From Mucilaginibacter aquatilis (GTDB lineage Bacteria > Bacteroidota > Bacteroidia > Sphingobacteriales > Sphingobacteriaceae), in contig NZ_WQLA01000005.1 of the NCBI RefSeq assembly GCF_009755275.1, positions 310,001-374,000 of the forward strand: a DNA stretch of 64,000 nt, in the 5' to 3' direction. Both the position numbers and the translations under genes were made by a program. Shown here piece after piece: positions 51,042 through 60,935 of this stretch (its first letter is position 1; each line of letters begins with the position of its first letter). Below the pieces are notes generated by a model. The model saw nothing but the letters and a program-made list of their open reading frames with translations, did no database searches and had not been told where the DNA came from.

Positions 51042-53642
51042 ATGAATGCTGAACAAACCCGCCTGCAAAACCATTATGCGGGCACAACTAACTGGCTTAA
51101 ATGGGGCCCTTACCTTTCTGAGCGCCAATGGGGAACCGTACGCGAAGATTACAGTACCGACGGTAACGCATGGAATTACGTAAGCCATGACGCAGCGCGT
51201 AGTAAAGCTTACCGTTGGGGCGAAGAAGGCATTGCCGGCATAAGTGATGACTGCCAAACGCTATGCATGAGCCTTGCCCTTTGGAACGGTAAAGACGCCA
51301 TTTTAAAAGAACGCCTTTTTGGGCTAACCAATGCCGAAGGCAATCATGGCGAAGATGTTAAAGAACTATATTACTATCTTGACAGTACGCCTACGCACAG
51401 CTACCTCAAAATGCTGTACAAATACCCGCAACAGGCGTTTCCGTACAGCAGGCTGGTTGATGAAAACTGCAAGCGCAGCAAGCACGAGCCTGAGTTTGAG
51501 TTGATAGATACCGGCATTTTTGATCATGATGAATATTTTGACGTATTTGCCGAGTATGCCAAGCTAACCGAGGATGATATACTTATACGCTATACTATAT
51601 ATAACCGCGGATTGGCTGATGCCGAATTGCACATACTTCCGCAAATATGGTTCAGAAACAATTGGCTTACCCATGAGGAAAAGCCCGAAATATTATCGCA
51701 GGGAAACAATACGCTTTTGATAAGATGCCCTGAACTCCAAGATTATCATTGCTATGCCGATGGCAACGCCGAAGTACTGTTTACCGAAAATGAAACTAAT
51801 AACAAGCGTCTGTATAATTCAGATAATACGGGCTATGTAAAAGATGGAATTAACAACCGCGTAGTTAACAACGATACCAGTGCTGTTAACCCGAATGGCG
51901 TAGGCACAAAAGCAGCCTTTTGGTATAAACTTAATGTACCGGCCAAACAAAGCGTTACCGTTAAACTAAGGCTTTGCAAACAAAAACAAAGTGAGCCGTT
52001 TGCTACATTTGATGATATTTTTACAGCCCGAATTGCTGACGCAAATGAGTTTTATGCGCCTTTACATAGCAGCAACGCAAGCCCTGATGCCAAACTGGTA
52101 CAGCGCCAGGCCTGGGCAGGCATGCTATGGAGCAAGCAATTTTACAGCTATAACCTTAAACGCTGGTTAGATGGCGATGACGGTGAACCCTCACCACCAC
52201 TCAGCAGGCGTACCGGTCGTAATAATCATTGGAAACATTTTGTGGCCGAGGATATTATTTCAATGCCCGATAAGTGGGAATATCCTTGGTTTGCAGCCTG
52301 GGATTTGGCTTTTCATTGCATTGCGCTGGCTCCGCTTGATGCCGGTTTTGCCAAAAACCAGTTAAAGCTACTGGTGAGCGCCAATTACATTCATCCCAAT
52401 GGGCAGTTACCGGCTTATGAGTGGGACTTTGGCGATGTAAACCCGCCGGTGCATGCATTAGCTACCTGGGAGGTATTTGAAATGGAACGCAAAGCCACAG
52501 GTACGGGCGACCTCGTGTTTTTAGAAGAGGTTTTTCAAAAGCTCACCATGAACTTTACCTGGTGGGTAAACCGTAAGGATAGCGAAGGCAATAACATTTT
52601 TGAGGGTGGGTTTCTGGGTCTGGATAACATAGGCGTATTTAACCGCAGTGCACCTGTACCGGGCGGTGGCTTTTTAGAACAGGCAGATGGTACCAGCTGG
52701 ATGGCCATGTACTCACTCAACATGATGCGCATTGCTATGGAACTGGCCCTGCATAACAGCGCTTACGAAAGTATGGCCATTAAGTTTGCCGAACACTTTT
52801 TATACATAGCCGGTTCATTGGCTGATATGGGCGAAGACTCACAAGGCTTGTGGGATGATAAAGATGGTTTTTACTATGACCTGCTGCGCCGGCCCGATTG
52901 CACGTGGGACCGTCTGCGCATACGTACGCTGGTGGGTTTAATTCCGTTGTTTGCTGTTGAGGTATTTGAAGAAGCCAAGTGGCAAAACCTGCCTAACTTG
53001 GTAAAGCGGCTCGACTGGTTTATGAAGCAGCGGCCCGACCTGGTAAATTTAGTTAGCCGGTGGAAGGATATACAGGGCAATCAAACCCACTTATTTTCTT
53101 TACTACGCGGCCATCGCATGAAACTACTGCTAAAACGTATGCTTGATGAGAATGAATTTTTATCGCCATACGGCATACGATCGGTATCAAAAATTTATGA
53201 AGAACAACCTTTTCAGTACTGGCTTGGCGGCGAAGACTTTTCGGTTAAATATACACCGGCCGAAAGCGACAGTAACATGTTTGGTGGCAACAGCAACTGG
53301 CGTGGCCCCGTGTGGATGCCGCTTAACTACCTGCTGGTTGAATCATTATACCGTTTTCATGAGTACTACACTGATGATTTTAAGGTAGAATGCCCGGCAG
53401 GATCCGGACACTATGCTACCCTGGCCGAAATTGCCCAAGGACTAGGAAACAGGCTGAAAAATATTTTTCTACGAAACGATAAAGGTGAACGGCCTGTGTT
53501 TGGCGGTCATCCCAAGTTAAACCATGATGAACATTTTAAAGATTACATTTTATTCCATGAATATTTTCACGGTGATAATGGAAAGGGCTTAGGTGCAAGC
53601 CATCAAACCGGATGGACAGGACTGGTAGCATTGTTAAAATAG
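51042..53642 (+). CDS. Cytoplasmic GH63-like glucosidase
   Basis: Protein of 866 residues with no signal peptide. The N-terminus WLKWGPYLSERQWGTVREDYS and the central HWKHFVAEDIISMPDKWEYPWFAAWD with GQLPAYEWDFGDVNPPVHA match the MGH1-like GH63 family of (alpha/alpha)6 glycosidases. Family members hydrolyse alpha-glucosides or mannosylglycerate. An SDR dehydrogenase follows 83 nt downstream in the same direction. Confidence 0.9.
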   Translation: MNAEQTRLQNHYAGTTNWLKWGPYLSERQWGTVREDYSTDGNAWNYVSHDAARSKAYRWGEEGIAGISDDCQTLCMSLALWNGKDAILKERLFGLTNAEGNHGEDVKELYYYLDSTPTHSYLKMLYKYPQQAFPYSRLVDENCKRSKHEPEFELIDTGIFDHDEYFDVFAEYAKLTEDDILIRYTIYNRGLADAELHILPQIWFRNNWLTHEEKPEILSQGNNTLLIRCPELQDYHCYADGNAEVLFTENETNNKRLYNSDNTGYVKDGINNRVVNNDTSAVNPNGVGTKAAFWYKLNVPAKQSVTVKLRLCKQKQSEPFATFDDIFTARIADANEFYAPLHSSNASPDAKLVQRQAWAGMLWSKQFYSYNLKRWLDGDDGEPSPPLSRRTGRNNHWKHFVAEDIISMPDKWEYPWFAAWDLAFHCIALAPLDAGFAKNQLKLLVSANYIHPNGQLPAYEWDFGDVNPPVHALATWEVFEMERKATGTGDLVFLEEVFQKLTMNFTWWVNRKDSEGNNIFEGGFLGLDNIGVFNRSAPVPGGGFLEQADGTSWMAMYSLNMMRIAMELALHNSAYESMAIKFAEHFLYIAGSLADMGEDSQGLWDDKDGFYYDLLRRPDCTWDRLRIRTLVGLIPLFAVEVFEEAKWQNLPNLVKRLDWFMKQRPDLVNLVSRWKDIQGNQTHLFSLLRGHRMKLLLKRMLDENEFLSPYGIRSVSKIYEEQPFQYWLGGEDFSVKYTPAESDSNMFGGNSNWRGPVWMPLNYLLVESLYRFHEYYTDDFKVECPAGSGHYATLAEIAQGLGNRLKNIFLRNDKGERPVFGGHPKLNHDEHFKDYILFHEYFHGDNGKGLGASHQTGWTGLVALLK

Positions 53643-53725
53643 TGCTCAAAGCATAAAAACTTTATTTTATGGCAAACCGCCGAACGCTTTTTACCTTGTA
53701 TATACGTACAACTTAAAACTATACT

Positions 53726-54496
53726 ATGATTCGTTTTGAAAACAAAGTAGCTTTAGTAACCGGCAGCAGCCAGGGCATTGGTGCAGCCTGTGCAATACGT
53801 TTGGCTGCTGATGGCGCAGATGTAATTCTCAATGGCCGCAAACTTGATGAACGGGGTGAGGCATTGATTAAACAAATTACAGATATGGGCCGCAAAGCCC
53901 ATTTCATTGCAGCAGATGTAAGCAAGGCTCCAAATGTAGTACAATTGGTAAACGATGCCATAGCCGTTTATGGACAGTTAGATATATTGGTAAATAATGC
54001 AGGGGTTGAAAAAAACAATGACTTTTGGAACGTTACCGAAGAAGAATATGATTTTGTGATGGACACCAACTTAAAAGGCGTATTTTTTGGGATACAGGCC
54101 TTTGTAAAGTACTGTATGAACGAAAAACGTGAAGGTGTTATAGTGAATATGAGTTCGGTGCATGAGGAAATTGTGTTTCCGCACTTTGCGGCTTACTGTG
54201 CCAGTAAAGGCGGCTTAAAAATGCTTACACGCAACTTAGCTACTGAGCTGGCTCATTTAGACATAAGGGTTAATAACGTGGCTCCGGGGGCAATTGCTAC
54301 GCCAATTAATCAAAAACTGCTTAACAACAAGGAGCAACTGAACAGCGTGTTAGAAAACATTCCAATGAAAAAAATGGGCACTCCTGAGGATGTGGCCGCA
54401 CTGGTTGCCTTCCTATGTTCAGACGATGCCAAATACATCACCGGCTCAACACACTTTGTTGATGGAGGTTTAACTTATCATTACGAAGAGCAATAG
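53726..54496 (+). CDS. SDR-family oxidoreductase (glucose 1-dehydrogenase-like)
   Basis: Protein of 256 residues. Cofactor motif T12-G-S-S-Q-G-I-G19, NNAG at 90-93, catalytic S143/S144, Y157 and K161 (AAYCASKGG), and the C-terminal ITGSTHFVDGGLTYHYE fit the glucose 1-dehydrogenase branch of classical SDRs. It oxidises or reduces a hydroxyl with NAD(P). Its position after a glucosidase makes glucose a plausible but unproven substrate. Confidence 0.88.
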   Translation: MIRFENKVALVTGSSQGIGAACAIRLAADGADVILNGRKLDERGEALIKQITDMGRKAHFIAADVSKAPNVVQLVNDAIAVYGQLDILVNNAGVEKNNDFWNVTEEEYDFVMDTNLKGVFFGIQAFVKYCMNEKREGVIVNMSSVHEEIVFPHFAAYCASKGGLKMLTRNLATELAHLDIRVNNVAPGAIATPINQKLLNNKEQLNSVLENIPMKKMGTPEDVAALVAFLCSDDAKYITGSTHFVDGGLTYHYEEQ

Positions 54497-54524
54497 TAAT
54501 GATTCCCGGGTTTTGATGTGGCTA

Positions 54525-55217
54525 CTACAATAGTGGATTTATTGTATCAGCTGCATATTTAGCAAACACCCTTGCCCCGTAAGGCGATAAGTGAATAGGG
54601 TCAGTTATACCGTTTGGAAACATAATGAACTTGCTTGTAGGAATGATAAGATACAATTCCCGGTGCTGTTCATCATTAAGCTCAGCGCTTAATTGGTTGG
54701 AATAATTAGTCATGTCAATAAGCTGTAAGTTATAGTCAGTTGCAAGCCTTCTTATTGCTTGCGGGAAAGTTCCATGGCTATCATTTACACCGTAAATATT
54801 TATGGGGGTGCCCAGTATAACCCGGGCACCTTTATGCTGTAACTGCTCAATAAACTTTAACAAATAACTTTCAAAGGTGGTAGTGGCTGTAGCGTCGTCA
54901 CCCTTGTCGTTGTGAGCAAAGCCAATAACGGCAATATCACCATTTTTAAAATTTGAAAGCGCCTTTTTAAAGTAACCATCTTCATAAAACGTACGTGCGC
55001 TGGCTCCATTTCGGGCCTTATTGTAAACCTTTACCTTATCTGTATTTAATAATGCGTAAAGTTGCTCCCCCCAACCCGATCTTGGATATTTATACCAGGG
55101 CTGAGGAGCCATTAACGAGTCACCCAACAAATGAATACGCCTTTGCGGAAACAAGTTATGTTTGATGCGCTCAACAGCTAACGAGCAAGCAAAAAGTAAT
55201 TTATTTACTAAGTTCAT
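54525..55217 (-). CDS. SGNH/GDSL-type esterase (rhamnogalacturonan acetylesterase-like)
   Basis: Protein of 230 residues with a weak hydrophobic N-terminus (LVNKLLFACSLAV). Block I is IHLLGDSLMAPQPW with S34, block III holds N in GFAHNDKGDD, and block V DPIHLSPYGARVFAKY supplies the Asp and His. The spacing fits SGNH hydrolases that remove acetyl groups from sugars. It reads in the same direction as the molybdenum cluster but is 50 nt beyond it and likely separate in function. Confidence 0.87.
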   Translation of the reverse strand: MNLVNKLLFACSLAVERIKHNLFPQRRIHLLGDSLMAPQPWYKYPRSGWGEQLYALLNTDKVKVYNKARNGASARTFYEDGYFKKALSNFKNGDIAVIGFAHNDKGDDATATTTFESYLLKFIEQLQHKGARVILGTPINIYGVNDSHGTFPQAIRRLATDYNLQLIDMTNYSNQLSAELNDEQHRELYLIIPTSKFIMFPNGITDPIHLSPYGARVFAKYAADTINPLL

Positions 55218-55267
55218 ATTAATTGTGAAAGGTTATCATACTGGATTTTTAATTACTCTCTTTATGA

Positions 55268-55861
55268 TCAATTATTAAATTGTCCATGCTTGAGCATTTC
55301 GTAATCTACCGGAGTATCAATATCAACTTTACCTTTTTCAAAATTGTAAACAATCACTTCATCTGCATTCTCGGCAATCAGCTTTTTAGCGCCTTGTTCG
55401 CCGGTTAAAGATAATAGAGGACCAAAGTAACTCCTGCTAAATATTGCCGGAACCCCAATACTTTTAGCATAGCCACAGGCTACAATATACTTTGCCGCAT
55501 CGGGTTTTAATTGAATAAGATTATTTAATAATGAGGCATCGGCAAAAGGCTGATCGCAAAGCATGATTAAAGCACTGTCAACATCCTTGTTGGCTGATAA
55601 TGCTTTAACTCCGGTACTTATTGAGGACGCCATTCCCAGCTGCCAGTTAGGATTGTAAAGTATATTTACGGGCAAGTGCGAAATCGCATCAGTAATCTCA
55701 TTGGCATGTGACCCGAGCACTACGTACACACCTGCACTTTCAACGCCAAGGGCCGCATTAATAGCATTTTGCAAAAGCGTGCCATTGTTATATGGAAGCT
55801 GCTGCTTAGGACGCCCCATACGCGTTGAAGATCCGGCAGCGAGAATAACAATGCCGGTCAT
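55268..55861 (-). CDS. MobA/MocA-like molybdenum cofactor nucleotidyltransferase
   Basis: Protein of 197 residues. The N-terminal NTP-transferase signature ILAAGSSTRMGRPKQQLP (5-22) and LIMLCDQPFADASLLN are typical of MobA/MocA. It adds CMP or GMP to molybdopterin. Being translationally coupled (ATGA) to xdhC points to MocA, the CTP form serving xanthine dehydrogenase-type enzymes. Confidence 0.9.
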   Translation of the reverse strand: MTGIVILAAGSSTRMGRPKQQLPYNNGTLLQNAINAALGVESAGVYVVLGSHANEITDAISHLPVNILYNPNWQLGMASSISTGVKALSANKDVDSALIMLCDQPFADASLLNNLIQLKPDAAKYIVACGYAKSIGVPAIFSRSYFGPLLSLTGEQGAKKLIAENADEVIVYNFEKGKVDIDTPVDYEMLKHGQFNN

Positions 55862-57018
55862 AAATTTTCTTGATTTACGGGTAAAGCTGCCATTTCGGGG
55901 GAATTTATAACCGTAGTTTTATCTCGCAGCGATGTTCCCTTGCGCTGTTGTAGTACCGCTTGTATTTCGGATAGTATCGATAGCGCTATTTCATCCGGTG
56001 TTTGCGCACCTATATCCAGGCCGGTGGGTCCGTAAATGCTTTTCAATTGATCTGCAGTTATATCCAACCCGTCATCGAGCAGCTCGTTCAACATGCGCTG
56101 TAGTTTCTTTTTAGGTCCAAGGCTGCCAACATAGGCTAACTGTAGCGGCAACAACTGGCGAAGCATAGCCAGGTCATAGTTGTAATTATGCGTCATTAAC
56201 ACTGCAACCGTAAAAGCATCTATATTAATTAGAGAGAGTGCCTCTGTGGCCTTTGCACAAAGCATACGCCTGGCCCGTGGAAAACGCGACGCAACAGCGT
56301 AATTTGCCCGCCCATCAACTATGGTTACATGCCATCCTAAAACGGCGGCCATCTCTACCAGCGGCAAAGCATCATTACCTGCTCCAAAAACCAGTAGTGA
56401 TACAGCAGGTTTCAATATTTCAATAAAAGCTGTGTATTCGGTACCCTCTTCGTTGAGGTAGCTTTTGGTCAGTGATTTACCTGCTTTAATAACCTCCTTT
56501 GCATCATTCTGCAACGAAACAGACAGTGTTGCATCGTTACCATTATAAATTACTTCATCATTGCTTAAAAAAAGTATGGTTCCGGGTTGAGATAACTTAC
56601 GGTCGGCCAGTGAAAAGAGTGTTACTATAACCACTTGCCTGCGTTTGGCTAAAAACCTTTTAAACAAACTTATGGGGTTATGCTCTTTAGTATCATATAC
56701 GGGTTCTATTAAAATATGAATGATACCATTACAGCCCAAACCAACGCCTAATTTCGCATCGTCATCATCGGTAGTATCATAGGTAACCAACATTGGCTGC
56801 TGCTGGGCCATTACTAACCTGGCTTTGCGCAGGGCATCGCCTTCTAAACAACCGCCGCTAATGGCGCCTGTTAGTTGCCCATCTTCGGTAACCAACATAC
56901 GGGCACCGGCCCTGCGGTACGATGATCCTTCTACCTGCACTACAGTAGCCAATGCCGTTTGCTTACCTTGCTGCAAAGCAATATCATAAGCACTAACTAT
57001 ATCTTCAAGTTCTTTCAT
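55858..57018 (-). CDS. XdhC/CoxI-family molybdenum cofactor chaperone
   Basis: Protein of 386 residues. The N-terminal XdhC_CoxI domain shows EGSSYRRAGARMLVTEDGQ and AISGGCLEGDALRKARL; the C-terminal Rossmann domain has LLVFGAGNDALPLVEMAAVLGW and VLMTHNYNYDLAMLRQLL. XdhC binds Moco and inserts it, after sulfuration, into xanthine dehydrogenase. No xdhA or xdhB is in the window, so the client enzyme lies elsewhere. Confidence 0.93.
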   Translation of the reverse strand: MKELEDIVSAYDIALQQGKQTALATVVQVEGSSYRRAGARMLVTEDGQLTGAISGGCLEGDALRKARLVMAQQQPMLVTYDTTDDDDAKLGVGLGCNGIIHILIEPVYDTKEHNPISLFKRFLAKRRQVVIVTLFSLADRKLSQPGTILFLSNDEVIYNGNDATLSVSLQNDAKEVIKAGKSLTKSYLNEEGTEYTAFIEILKPAVSLLVFGAGNDALPLVEMAAVLGWHVTIVDGRANYAVASRFPRARRMLCAKATEALSLINIDAFTVAVLMTHNYNYDLAMLRQLLPLQLAYVGSLGPKKKLQRMLNELLDDGLDITADQLKSIYGPTGLDIGAQTPDEIALSILSEIQAVLQQRKGTSLRDKTTVINSPEMAALPVNQENL

Positions 57019-57104
57019 AGGTATAGCGTAAACTTATGAAATTAATACGTTGATGAAAAGGTTGCTCAACTTTTACCAGTGAAACACATTGCTTTTACAC
57101 AGTA

Positions 57105-58295
57105 CTAATCAAACAGGTGCACATTAAACAAACGTCCGGCTGCAAATGTATCTTCATTAGCCGGCAGAGTTATAAAGCCATTGGCTTTAATTAAATTAAC
57201 CATATCGCCAGATGTTGAGGTATCTACAGGCTCGGCAAAAACGGCGTCGTTTGTATAATTGAGTTTAACTAAAAGATGACAGCTAAGCTGTGGTTTAAAC
57301 GTTGTTGTTTTACTTAATGATGCAGCAACAACGGTTACCGAAACTCCCAGGCACCCGCTTAACCAGGCTTTAAAATAAAGCTGGTAACAGACCCACGTGG
57401 ATACCGGGTTACCAGGAAAACCGAAGACAAGCGGCCCTGCATTGAACTTTCCAAATAATAGCGGCTTGCCCGGCTTTTGAGCTATGCTGTGAAAAAGTGT
57501 TTGCATACCCAACTGTTGCAAAACCTGTGGTAAATAATCAAACTTGCCTTTTGATACCGCCCCCGAAAACAGGAGTACATCATATTGCTGCAGCATTCTT
57601 TGAACTTGCTGCTCCATTGCAACAGGCTCATCAGGCAAATGGCAAGCAGTTGCGTTAATACCTGCTTGCTGCAATGCGGCCAACAACATGTAACTGTTGG
57701 ATTGCCGTATTTGATGTGGCAAAGGCTGCACATTAACCGGCACCAGTTCATCACCTGTTGAACACACGGCAATGCGCGGCATGCGGTAAACTGCAACATC
57801 AGCTAAGCCAACGGTAGCCATTGTTGCCACAATAGCGGGCGTTATTTTTAGACCAGAATTTACCAGTATTTCCCCCACTTTTTCGTCGGTTGCCTGTAAA
57901 TGCACATTCTGCCAAGGCGAAACAGCGTTAATGTTTACCGTTGCAACGTTGATATCAATTACAATGTCTTCATATCTTATAACCGCATCGGTGCCAAACG
58001 GCAACATAGCGCCTGTCATAATTTCAATGCAATGGCTTGGATTATTAAGTTGCTTTTGAGGATGGCCGGCCGGTTGAATACTTTCAATTATAAACGAACG
58101 GGTGCCTGCTTGAAAAGCTTGGTTACTGATAGCAATGCCATCCATAGTTGCCCTATTAAAAGGCGGAAAATCGCGATCAGCTTTTATATCCTGCACCAGG
58201 ATGCGTCCCACTGATTGCAGCAATGGCACCATTTCAACACCAAAGCTTAATGTATGCTGCCTTACAATATCTAACGCTTCACCAACTGATATCAT
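57105..58295 (-). CDS. moeA: Molybdopterin molybdenumtransferase
   Basis: Enzyme of 396 residues inserting molybdate into adenylated molybdopterin. It has DFPPFNRATMDGIAI near the N-terminus, STGDELVPVN and RQSNSYMLLAAL in the MogA-like domain, SGAVSKGKFDYLPQVL (usually SGGVSVGDYD) and VFGFPGNPVSTWVCYQLY. The start overlaps the moeB stop as ATGA. Confidence 0.95.
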   Translation of the reverse strand: MISVGEALDIVRQHTLSFGVEMVPLLQSVGRILVQDIKADRDFPPFNRATMDGIAISNQAFQAGTRSFIIESIQPAGHPQKQLNNPSHCIEIMTGAMLPFGTDAVIRYEDIVIDINVATVNINAVSPWQNVHLQATDEKVGEILVNSGLKITPAIVATMATVGLADVAVYRMPRIAVCSTGDELVPVNVQPLPHQIRQSNSYMLLAALQQAGINATACHLPDEPVAMEQQVQRMLQQYDVLLFSGAVSKGKFDYLPQVLQQLGMQTLFHSIAQKPGKPLLFGKFNAGPLVFGFPGNPVSTWVCYQLYFKAWLSGCLGVSVTVVAASLSKTTTFKPQLSCHLLVKLNYTNDAVFAEPVDTSTSGDMVNLIKANGFITLPANEDTFAAGRLFNVHLFD

Positions 58296-59461
58296 ACAGT
58301 GCTTCCTCCGCCATTTTGCAAATCTGGTGTAATTATATACTCATCGTCAAATTCATCTTCCCAATATTCCATACCGCCTAAAACGCTGTAAATTTCAGCT
58401 TCGGGGTAGCGTTGCTGTAGCATTTGCGCAGTGCTGTTACTTCGGGCTCCTTTTTGACAGAACATGACTACGGGCTGTTTATTATTTATATGGATTTCCC
58501 CAGTATTAAACTGGTTGTAAGGGATGGATACAGCGCCAGTCAAATGTCCGGTTTGAAAGTCCTTTAACTCGCGTACATCTATCAGCTGAAATTGCTTTCC
58601 GCTTTCATACCAATCAAATAATTCATCAACTGAAAGCTTTAATACGGTATTACATACTACTTCCGCATAACTGTTTCGAAGGGCGGTAATCTGCCTGCTT
58701 TCAGCACGAATTTTCAATTTCATTTTATACTGTTCATCCTGTAAAAAATCAAATATTTGCAGGTAGCCGGAGAGCGTTTTGCCTATTCCTGTAATTAGTT
58801 TGACTACTTGTAATGCCTGCTGGCTACCCACTATAGCAGGTGTAACACCCAGTACTCCGGCTGTATTACAATCCGGAATTTCGCCGTTGGCCGGTGGTGT
58901 TGAGTATAAACACCGGTAGGTTGGTCCGTTGAGGTAATTGAACACACTAACATGCCCTTCAAACTGCTGCACAGCACCGTATACAAATGGCTTGTGGCTT
59001 ATTACGCAGGCATCATTTATCAAATAGCGGGTGCTTATGTTATCGGTAGCATCAACCACTATATCATAATTAATTACTATTTCGAGAGCGTTTTGTACAG
59101 ACAATAATTGATTGTAAGCTTCAAACCTCACATTCCTGTTAAGCTTACTTAATTTGTTAACAGCAGTTTCAACCTTGCTTTTTCCTATATCATTTTCATT
59201 ATACAAAACCTGGCGGTGCAAATTGCTCAGGCTAACTACATCGGCATCAATTATGCCTATAGTACCTATGCCCATTCCTGTTAAGTATTGCAATACAGGC
59301 ACGCCTAAACCACCTGCTCCTACTATCAGCACTCTAGCTTCTTTTAATTTTTGCTGTGCCGCTAAGCCAAACCCCGATAGCACAACCTGACGGGAATAAC
59401 GCCCGGCGTCTTCCGAATCATGAAACGCATCATCAGTATTGTTAACTTGTTTGCCAGGCAT
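58292..59461 (-). CDS. moeB: MoeB/ThiF-type sulfur carrier adenylyltransferase with rhodanese domain
   Basis: Protein of 389 residues. The E1-like domain has the P-loop-type VGAGGLGVPVLQYL (47-60) and catalytic Cys C198 in PDCNTAGVLGVTP. A C-terminal rhodanese domain has C335 in VMFCQKGARS. It adenylates MoaD and can supply sulfur for it. The usual CxxC zinc pairs look lost: the site reads T-Y-R-C184 and no C-terminal CxxC follows. Overlaps moeA by 4 nt. Confidence 0.92.
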   Translation of the reverse strand: MPGKQVNNTDDAFHDSEDAGRYSRQVVLSGFGLAAQQKLKEARVLIVGAGGLGVPVLQYLTGMGIGTIGIIDADVVSLSNLHRQVLYNENDIGKSKVETAVNKLSKLNRNVRFEAYNQLLSVQNALEIVINYDIVVDATDNISTRYLINDACVISHKPFVYGAVQQFEGHVSVFNYLNGPTYRCLYSTPPANGEIPDCNTAGVLGVTPAIVGSQQALQVVKLITGIGKTLSGYLQIFDFLQDEQYKMKLKIRAESRQITALRNSYAEVVCNTVLKLSVDELFDWYESGKQFQLIDVRELKDFQTGHLTGAVSIPYNQFNTGEIHINNKQPVVMFCQKGARSNSTAQMLQQRYPEAEIYSVLGGMEYWEDEFDDEYIITPDLQNGGGSTV

Positions 59462-59520
59462 TGATGTAGATTTTTATAAAACTTTAAGCGGTAACAAGAG
59501 TGATTAAATATAGTAAAGCA

Positions 59521-60513
59521 TCACCCACCTAATACCGACATGGACGTATGAGTTGCTCCGTTACTTGCGGCCTCAGCGTCGAAACCATTTGCTTCGCGGG
59601 TGCTTACGGCGCCTATAATGCATTTTTCAACTTCTTCAATAGTTGCCCCGCTCCTGAGTATATCTCTGAGATTGGCAGCCGGCGGTCCGTATAGGCAGGT
59701 ACGCAGCTCGCCGGTGGCTGATAGCCTGATGCGGTTACAGGTTCCACAAAATGTACGGCTAAACGAAGGTATTATGCCAAAGCTTCCTGCATAGCCTGGA
59801 ATTTTGTAATTTACAGAGGTTGAACTGTCTTCATTAATTAACGGCGTTATCTCCGCGTAGTGTGCAGTAATGTATTCCTGAATACGGCGGTAATTCCAGT
59901 CGGATAATACTTGCGAACCATCGCTTCCGTTGAATGGCATTTCTTCCAAAAAACGTACCGATAGCGCATGATTGCGTGTAAGTTCAATAAAGGGAATAAT
60001 ATCCTGAATATTCTTATGCTCAGCCACCACACAATTCAGCTTTACCCTAAAACCGTTATCAAGCAGTTTAAATATGCCGGCATAAACATTTTCAAAGTCG
60101 TCGCGACGGGTGATTTGCATAAAGCGATCACGGCTTAACGAATCGAGGCTGATGTTGATTTTACTAATGCCCATTTGCTTTAGCTGTGCCTGGTATTTAT
60201 CAGAAAGGGTTCCGTTGCTGGTAACCGTAATTTCGTTTAAACCATGGGTGCTACTTAGCTTTTTTAAAAATGGCATTATACCATTTCTCACAAAAGGCTC
60301 GCCACCTGTAATGCGTATTTTGCTTACACCAAGGCGGCAAAAAACATCCGACAGCAACAGCATTTCGTCAAATGATAGCAAATCCTGGCGACGGGCAAAG
60401 TTGATACCCTCCTCGGGCATGCAGTAATAGCACCTGAAATTGCAACGATCGGTTACCGAAAGCCGCAAGTAATTCAGCTGCCTGCCGTATTTATCTACCA
60501 GTTTGTTATTCAT
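59521..60513 (-). CDS. moaA: GTP 3',8-cyclase
   Basis: Radical-SAM enzyme of 330 residues, first step of Moco synthesis. The N-terminal cluster is C24-x3-C28-x2-C31 in DRCNFRCYYCMPEEG, the C-terminal cluster uses C256, C259 and C273, and the protein ends with the catalytic GG tail (SMSVLGG). It starts 10 nt after the moaE stop. moaC, which acts next, is not in the window. Confidence 0.97.
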   Translation of the reverse strand: MNNKLVDKYGRQLNYLRLSVTDRCNFRCYYCMPEEGINFARRQDLLSFDEMLLLSDVFCRLGVSKIRITGGEPFVRNGIMPFLKKLSSTHGLNEITVTSNGTLSDKYQAQLKQMGISKINISLDSLSRDRFMQITRRDDFENVYAGIFKLLDNGFRVKLNCVVAEHKNIQDIIPFIELTRNHALSVRFLEEMPFNGSDGSQVLSDWNYRRIQEYITAHYAEITPLINEDSSTSVNYKIPGYAGSFGIIPSFSRTFCGTCNRIRLSATGELRTCLYGPPAANLRDILRSGATIEEVEKCIIGAVSTREANGFDAEAASNGATHTSMSVLGG

Positions 60514-60522
60514 TGTTTATGG

Positions 60523-60933
60523 TTACGGATGAGCATTCACCCAAACGCTGTTATCTTCAAAGTATTCCTTTTTCCATATAGGAACGCTTTTCTTTAATTC
60601 ATCAATTAAAAAACGGCATGCCTCAAAAGATGCCTCGCGGTGAGCCGATGATACGCCAATAAGCACTACAGGTGTACCCGGCTGCTTAGCTCCGGTGGCA
60701 TGAATAACGGCAACACCTACCAGCGGCCACTTGTGCATGGCAATATTAGCCAGCTTTTCCATTTGTGTAAGTGCCATTGCATCATAGGCCTCAAAATCAA
60801 GATGCAAAACTTCTTTGCCTTTGGTTTGGTTGCGTACTGTACCTATAAAGAAATTTACGGCACCAGCCGTTGGCGAGTTGAGGTAAGCAAATGCCTCATT
60901 AAGGTCAATATGTTCAACTAGTCTAATCAACAT
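60523..60933 (-). CDS. moaE: Molybdopterin synthase catalytic subunit
   Basis: Protein of 136 residues. The family motif NFFIGTVRNQTKGKEVLHLDFEAY (two segments) leads, and later AVIHATGAKQPGTPVVLIGVSSAHR and VPIWKKEYF hold the active-site lysines. I use ATG 60933; a GTG at 60936 overlaps the moaD stop as TAGTG. It joins with MoaD to put two sulfurs on cPMP. Confidence 0.93.
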   Translation of the reverse strand: MLIRLVEHIDLNEAFAYLNSPTAGAVNFFIGTVRNQTKGKEVLHLDFEAYDAMALTQMEKLANIAMHKWPLVGVAVIHATGAKQPGTPVVLIGVSSAHREASFEACRFLIDELKKSVPIWKKEYFEDNSVWVNAHP

Positions 60934-60935
60934 CA

